A stretch of DNA of 64,000 nt from the NCBI GenBank assembly GCA_958299035.1, contig CATQJL010000112.1:56959140-57023139 (forward strand), written 5' to 3'. The notes below the pieces were generated by a model. The model had not been told where the DNA came from and did not search any database. It saw only the letters and a list, made by a program, of their open reading frames with translations. How positions within the stretch are numbered: the first letter of the stretch is position 1; the number at the start of each line of letters is the position of its first letter. Positions 58,510 through 64,000 of this stretch are shown piece by piece. A program made the translations under genes and the position numbers. The stretch is from Cylicocyclus nassatus (Eukaryota > Nematoda > Chromadorea > Rhabditida > Strongylidae).

Positions 58510-59742
58510 AGAAGAAGAAGAAGGAGAACAGGGAGAAGAAGGACCAGCAACAGCAAATAACCAACAAAATGAACCACAAGATAATGGAAAAAACAGCGGA
58601 GTTGAAGTGAGCTACGTTACAAATGATTTTACGTGCTTAGCGATGTCTTTGAGTAATGTTGGGCTTATATTTTCAGGCGGTAAGCAACGGAGACCAGGAA
58701 CTCTCAGAAACTCCAACTCATGGTACTAATGGAGAGAATGCAAGTTTTCCGTTGTGTTTACAAACAAATCTGACGTATACAAAAGTAGCTGTGTGTATAA
58801 TACATTTACATTTAGAACGGTGGCTCGCAAGATGTTTCAGTTGCTCCTGAGGTGAGCATAAGCTATCGGCTCTATAAATAGTATGGATACATCTTTCAGT
58901 CTCCACTTCCACCTGATGCGGAATCTCCCGTTGTTGCTCCCAGACCTGACGTAAGCTTTTCATCGTTTGAATTCACTTACAAGGCGTTTCCACAGCTCTA
59001 CAAATAGTATAGACTCATCTTTCAGTCTCCTGAAGGGGAACCTGCTGATAGTGATGATAAAAATGATGTAAGCTTTTGATCGTTTGAATTTACCCACAAT
59101 GCGTTTCTAGCGCTTTTTCCATTTAAATTAAGTACATCCTTTAGCTGAAGTGTTGTTGATACGCCGAAGCTCTCAGTATTGTTCAATCATCAGTGCTAGC
59201 GTGAATATGATGTTCATGGTACAGAGAAGAAAAGACTGCGGAAAGACACATGACCAACGCATAATGTTGTCGTGCTGAAACAATTTTGAATTCTGTCAGC
59301 ATGACAGGAGCACTTTACGATCCCTCGAAAACGTTTACTGCTCTATCTTTCTGGAATGACGTTTTCAATCAGGAGCCGGGAGCTGAAGCAGTACAGGGAG
59401 GACCAGCTGGCCCACCAGGACCCGCAGGGCCTCCAGGACTACAAGGACCTGCAGGACCGCCAGGGCCGCCAGGACCCCCTGGACCACCTGGACCACCTGG
59501 ACCACCTGGACCGCAAGGACCGCCTGGAAAGCCCCCAGCACCACCACCAGCTGCAGCAACTCCAAAGAAACCGAAGACAGTAAAAAAGAAGGGGAAGCCT
59601 GGCAAGTTTAAGAAGGGCGGCAAGAAGGGAAAGAGCAGGCCAAAGAGGTCAATTGCAAGGGTAAGACATATTTTATTGCATGAGGTTAGTTGTTATAGTT
59701 CAAAATTTTCTCTTGTAGAAAGTGTTCTCGATCAATGGCTAA
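57578..59742 (+). CDS. Secreted acidic / collagen-like / basic protein
   Basis: Eleven exons chain in phase: 57578-57604, 57663-57705, 57761-57789, 58048-58080, 58415-58606, 58677-58739, 58816-58851, 58900-58950, 59026-59067, 59373-59660 and 59719-59742, about 275 residues. A signal peptide (about residues 1-18, [18 protein letters not shown]) is followed by short Pro/Glu-rich exons and a poly-glutamate tract with about 35 Glu (exon 5). A spacer of small phase-0 exons follows, then about 15 uninterrupted Gly-X-Y triplets rich in GPP. The tail holds about 20 Lys/Arg and RPKR|S, a furin-like site. Apart from one near the start there are no hydrophobic segments, and the mature chain has no cysteines. 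It is much shorter than cuticle collagens and lacks their cysteine motifs. Secretion is well supported; the function is unknown. Intron 6 is GC-AG. A longer start at 57392 is rejected because it lies before the TATA box. Confidence 0.85.
58427..58523 (+). repeat. GAA/GAG microsatellite within coding sequence
   Basis: Runs of GAA and GAG encode the poly-glutamate tract in exon 5. Such a triplet repeat can change length between individuals without breaking the frame. Confidence 0.8.
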
Positions 59743-59833
59743 GGGAGGATGAAGGCTAGAAGTGAGTTCACATCCTCGATGTTGCTGTAGGTAATCGCTG
59801 AAAGATCCTTAATGATAAGAGATACGAATAAAA
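59743..59833 (+). terminator. 3' UTR and poly(A) signal of the collagen-like gene
   Basis: AATAAA at 59828-59833, about 86 bp after the stop at 59740-59742. Confidence 0.6.
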
Positions 59834-60797
59834 ACTAGCAGAACAACTCAAATACTGATAGCAGAAGTTCGACTTCAAACTCTGGCGGTTTTCTTTTTTG
59901 CTGTTCTAATTGTAAAATCAAATTATATTTTACAGGTTGAAACATCCCAAACTACATCTTTGTTCTGGCAGCATTTGCCTGAATAAACGTTAACATAAAA
60001 CAGTGTACCACATGCCCACCATATACGATATTCGAATGCGGCAAAAATAAGCAATATTCCTTTCCATGAAAAACAAAGCTAAGGGGAGTTTGCAGATTCT
60101 TTTGAGAGTCGATACAGCAGCGGATATTTGACTGCCTTGTTGATCGAGTCAATATGAATGCTTCTAATCTCAAGAAGACTAGAGTTGATATACATGGGAC
60201 GAAATGCTTTGTGAGGTCAACCTTGAAAGTTGTATAGCAAATTTCTCAGCTCTCTTGCATTGTAACTATTCAGATAAGTTCAAATTATAACGTCCAAGTC
60301 AACGTCGCGAAATGTCCCAAAATCTGCTAAGAATGGTTCAATCTGAAAAGCACTCACCGGACCTCAAAAAAAAAATTGTGGAGTCGCATTATCTGGATTA
60401 AACGGGCAACAATCTGAATAACGACTGCAGTCTCAAGTGGCAGCTCTCAAAATTCTCGTTTCAAACGAGAGAATCTATAAATGTGTAAAATTTTCAAGCA
60501 TAGTTACTTTGCAGCTCTCCGCAGTTACGTCGTGTCTGTGTACCCAGCTAAAAATAGTTTCAATTAGATCAGAACTGCATGCTCACAAGAATCTATATCT
60601 GGACATCTTTCATATTTCAACTATATCTTCTAGCACTATCATTGTGCCTGAGTGTGTGTCATAATATTTGGCTTCTCGAGTCTTAGTCAATCTCGCGGAT
60701 ACTCTTAGACGCCTGTAAAACTACTCTTCAAGAAATAGTAGCGCGTATGTATACCGTGGCTAAATTAAAAGCGAGTAATGGTTTTCTTTGTATAGAG
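59834..60797. other. Intergenic, no gene seen
   Basis: AT-rich sequence with stop-laden frames. No exon or repeat recognised. Confidence 0.4.
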
Positions 60798-61542
60798 AGA
60801 TATTTCGGTACTTTTCCGTTATCCGGACCCATTTTTACAAAAGGCTCTTACAGAATATGTTTTTTAGTCTAGAAACAATTTTTCATAAATTCTAAGAGGA
60901 CTGTCTCCCCGCCACGTGTCAGCGAAAATTTGACACGTTTCAGTCCACTTCGACATGTTTTTTAAGATCATTTCCGGTGAGGTAAAAGAGCATTCGTGAT
61001 CACCTAAAAGCTGTGCAACTCTTTTCTATGAGAGCAAAACAATCTAGAACCATTATTAGAACATCTTGATCACTTCTAGCAATGATTCAAGATTGTCTTT
61101 CTCTTCAAACTTTCAGCCATGCGAGTTTAGCCAAGAAAGATTGTAAATGATGGCTTAAAGTACCTCACTGCTGTTTGTTCCGCCGCTTAGATGATGGAAC
61201 CTTAGCGCACTTTTCTATTCTGGGCAAGTCTAATCTGTACACTAGTGACAGTATGACCTCATTATTATGAAAATGTTCATTTTTGATGGTGTTTAATTGA
61301 AAATGGGGTCATTATTGATTGAAAAACAAGTTGAACTTACGTCGCTGGATAGGGTAACCACAAACTCCTGGTAAAACTTGTTAAACATGTAGATGGCATG
61401 TCAATTTTTTTTGACACGTGGCAAAAGGTTGACACTTCTTACTATGAAGTTAAAACCAGATATAGTACAAGGAATGAAGCATTATCCTTCTTTGAAAAAA
61501 TAGGTCCGGATAACGGAAAAGTACCGATATTTCTTTTTTGAT
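60798..61542. mobile_element. TIR element with CCGGATAACGG termini
   Basis: GATATTTCGGTACTTTTCCG continuing into TTATCCGG at about 60807-60830 has its inverted counterpart at about 61503-61530. Inner inverted blocks GCCACGTGTCA (60912 and, inverted, about 61420) support a foldback of about 740 bp. No transposase frame. Confidence 0.6.
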
Positions 61543-63650
61543 CCCAGAAGAAAAGCCACAAGTTCTTCTGCCTTAAAGAAGATCTACTGCAAAGTTGAGC
61601 AAAAGTGTTGCAATTTGAAACCGTGCCCTTATTAACTGCTGTACGATACTATAGTACGAACATAGTTAAGGGCTAATCAATTGCTGATTGTTTCAGGTTT
61701 TTCAAACATTGCAGTCACAAAGTTACTGAAACCGAAAATCAGTTTCGTTATGCAGGCTAAGACAATTAGAAAATTTATAGAACCTAGTTCCACACTCAAA
61801 GTGATTCTAAGCCTGAAATCAGCGTGATAATATAATGAAAATTCATTCTTTTTAAACCTTTGAAGGACCTTTTTTTGGAATCTTCGCATTTATCTAATAG
61901 AAAGGCAACTCGATTTTGGGCATTGAAATTATATACTAAAAGTTGCAAATCTCGTCTTGCAATCTTGTCCGTTTCAAGATTTCCAAAGTGGGGTCTTCTC
62001 AAATAGACTCAACAAGCACAGATTGAGTTATTTCAAAACTACGGTGAGAAGTGCGAAAAGTTGATTAGTCTAAAATACTGTGCTCATTGTCCTTTGACAA
62101 TTGTCATTCTAAATTACAGTACCCACACTAATTATTCGACAGAAAACGCAAAAACTGACGATCCGCGTTTTTTTCGTTTTTTCTTCATAACTTCCTTCAG
62201 ATTGCATAGAATACGAATCCGATTTGAGCGTAATGTCCAGCTCGTCAAGGTGAATCTTCTGATATACTGCACTCTCTTACCATTTCGTTTTCATTCTGCT
62301 CGATTTTTGTGTGAGGAAGGGTTTTCGTAGTGGCGTAACTCAGCGAAGAGCACACACGGAAGATTCATGTAAACACAATTCGGTAGAACTGTTCCCGTAG
62401 ATTATCATGTACTAGCGATTAGCGAAGGATCCCTTTTCCGTAGAGAAAGATAGGCCGTTGAATTTTGAAAAAATCGACGTCTCTCAAATTTTAGCTACCG
62501 TAACCATACAGTAAGACTCTAATTTGCAAAGCAGGTGTGTTTTTCGTGATCAGCAGGCTAGATAACCTCTATGCGCAAGTTTTCCAAGAAATTCGGGCCC
62601 TTTGATTTTTTTCCCGTTTTAGCCTGTGAAGCTCGCCGACGGGTTTTGGCTAAAATATTGATGATTTTGGATTGAGCGGAAACTTCGCCAATAGGGGTTT
62701 TCGGACTCGCTGATTACGAAAATAGTGCTCTTTGTGCAGCGTAAGTTCTTTTAGCAGAGTTATGCTGAGAGGAATGCTGCGATACTACGCAAGTTCCTAA
62801 ACTTGTCTGCCACTTTCGCGTATCTGTTAGACAAATCACCTGCTCTTTTCTGTAATTTGAAGTCACTAGAGACATTGCTCTCACAGCATGCTCAAACTAA
62901 GCCTTTATCTATATTGATCGCCGAACTGTGAGCATACGAACTCACGTCCTCATGAAAATCGTTCAAAATTTCAAGATCGCATATTTTGGCCAAATATCAC
63001 CGAGAATGGTTACAGATCACTCTGATTGCAGATATTATTTTTATGTACATATGTAGCTTGATAATCTTGATATAGCATACTTGCTTACCCCCTAAGTCAA
63101 CTCTTACATCTGTAGCTGAAAGTTTGCAAAAAAGCAATAGAGTCGGTAAAGGTAATTCCTTTTAGAAACTAACATTGTATCCGTAATCAGCACGCTCACT
63201 CACCTACTTATACCAATTCCCAGCCCGGTAGCTTAAAGTTTGCAAAAAAGTCGATAAATCGATATTGACCGATGACGAAATGTAGTCTACGAGACCAGCT
63301 CGGCCCCTAAGTTGTGTGCAAAGTTTGGTCTGCATTTGTTCAGAGATGCAGTTCCGTTGGGAACATACGCACAGACACACAGACACATGACAAACAGACA
63401 TTCACTCAAGTATGTTAGAGATAAATAATAACAATGACAGTTGGAATTCTGAAGTCTGCAATCTTTATCGTTGATCACTAGGTGGAGATAAAAGCGTGGG
63501 CCATTTACTATATGCAGTTCTAAGGGTTAATTTGCTATTTTACTTTTGTTCATCTTATCTACCAATTTTTTTCTCTCATTAACGTTGAGAAGAGTTCAGA
63601 GTCGTCTTCACAAAACATTCTGTCTCAACAGGGGTCAGGCTGAACCGTTG
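61543..63650. other. Intergenic with dispersed repeats
   Basis: 62460-62710 is the diverged relative of 3450-3700. 63225-63415 read on the minus strand resembles the Helitron-like start at 12362. 63110-63140 and 63225-63255 share GTAGCTGAAAGTTTGCAAAAAAG-like sequence as a short direct duplication. No gene seen. Confidence 0.45.
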
Positions 63651-63653
63651 GCT

Positions 63654-64000
63654 TAAAGGCAGTGTCTCACCAAAATTTAGTTGCCGAGATTTCTGCATCT
63701 TGCAAGCCTGTCGGACCCTATCTAGCATTGTATGGGCTTAAAATAGCACGAAATTCCCAAAAACCCCGTTTTGTGGAGGCCCCTCGAAGCAACGTGGACG
63801 AGTTGTGCCTTCCAACTTCAGCCTCAGCCACAGTGAGCAACAGAGATGAGGTGGATGCCAAGTAGAGGGAGATGTTCAAACGCGTAAGGGCGGAGACCGA
63901 AGGAGTCGTCCGCGCGTACCAAATCGCTCTCCGCGTACCACTTTGAGCGAATTTTTCTCAGCGCGGAGGGGGTCAAATTGGGTGGGACCTGTTGCAATGG
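63654..64000. repeat. Repeat beginning TTAAAGGCAGTGTCTCACC, cut by window end
   Basis: The start resembles the terminus of the MITE at 564 (TTA followed by GGCAGGGT). The segment is GC-richer than its surroundings and continues beyond the window, so its other end cannot be checked. The 67-codon frame across it is not called as a gene. Confidence 0.4.

Noticed and set aside
58317..58577. Leucine/proline-rich minus-strand frame
   Set aside because: Antisense of the GAA/GAG microsatellite in the collagen-like gene.
59365..59623. Glycine/proline and valine/leucine-rich minus-strand frames
   Set aside because: Antisense of the collagen triplets. The plus strand has the signal peptide, splice sites and stop.

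Overview
The window looks like a piece of a nematode nuclear genome, most likely a parasitic strongylid (hookworm-like) species. I infer this from short introns with TTTCAG-type acceptors, small phase-consistent exons, and an intergenic space packed with foldback elements, mariner-end MITEs and an RTE-type LINE. There are no operons, Shine-Dalgarno sites or long bacterial ORFs. Real genes are split into exons, so most long open frames are noise. The species call is inference only.

Layout. (1) 1-12.8 kb is almost entirely transposon debris: a large foldback with an 804-bp MITE inside it, two identical 206-bp palindromic MITEs, a second foldback at 4.7-6.2 kb, a decayed RTE LINE on the minus strand (7.1-9.4 kb), a tRNA-derived SINE-like segment (about 9.65 kb) and mariner-end foldbacks. 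(2) 13.37-18.23 kb holds exons of a TNFAIP8/TIPE-family gene on the plus strand. Its large intron carries three nested foldbacks and a 267-bp inverted duplication. (3) 18.2-20.4 kb is repeat-rich and has a Helitron-like 3' end at 20112. A gap of exactly 500 N follows.

(4) 20929-56330 is a direct tandem array with a period of 16,469 bp (two full periods plus 2.46 kb). I saw no difference between copies by eye and there is no net indel. Each period carries three minus-strand genes. Gene A is a six-exon gene for a Ser/Pro-rich protein with a C-terminal Cys/His-rich module. Gene B is its paralogue and carries a one-base frameshift. The third is a four-exon secreted phospholipase A2. The array therefore shows B1 (5' end only), A1, PLA2-1, B2, A2, PLA2-2 and B3. 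A and B share a TATA box and a 17-bp upstream element at exactly the same spacing, so they are probably co-regulated. Because the copies look identical and the array begins at a gap, an assembly artefact and a very recent amplification are both possible.

(5) 56.3-59.8 kb holds one single-copy gene on the plus strand for a secreted protein of about 275 residues. It has a signal peptide, a poly-glutamate tract, about 15 Gly-X-Y collagen triplets and a lysine-rich tail with a furin-like site. I recognise no family with this layout. (6) 59.8-64 kb has no gene I can support, only dispersed repeats.

The best candidates for undescribed biology are the A/B gene family, with its shared promoter and an intron-like segment inside the conserved coding region, and the acidic-collagen-basic secreted protein.
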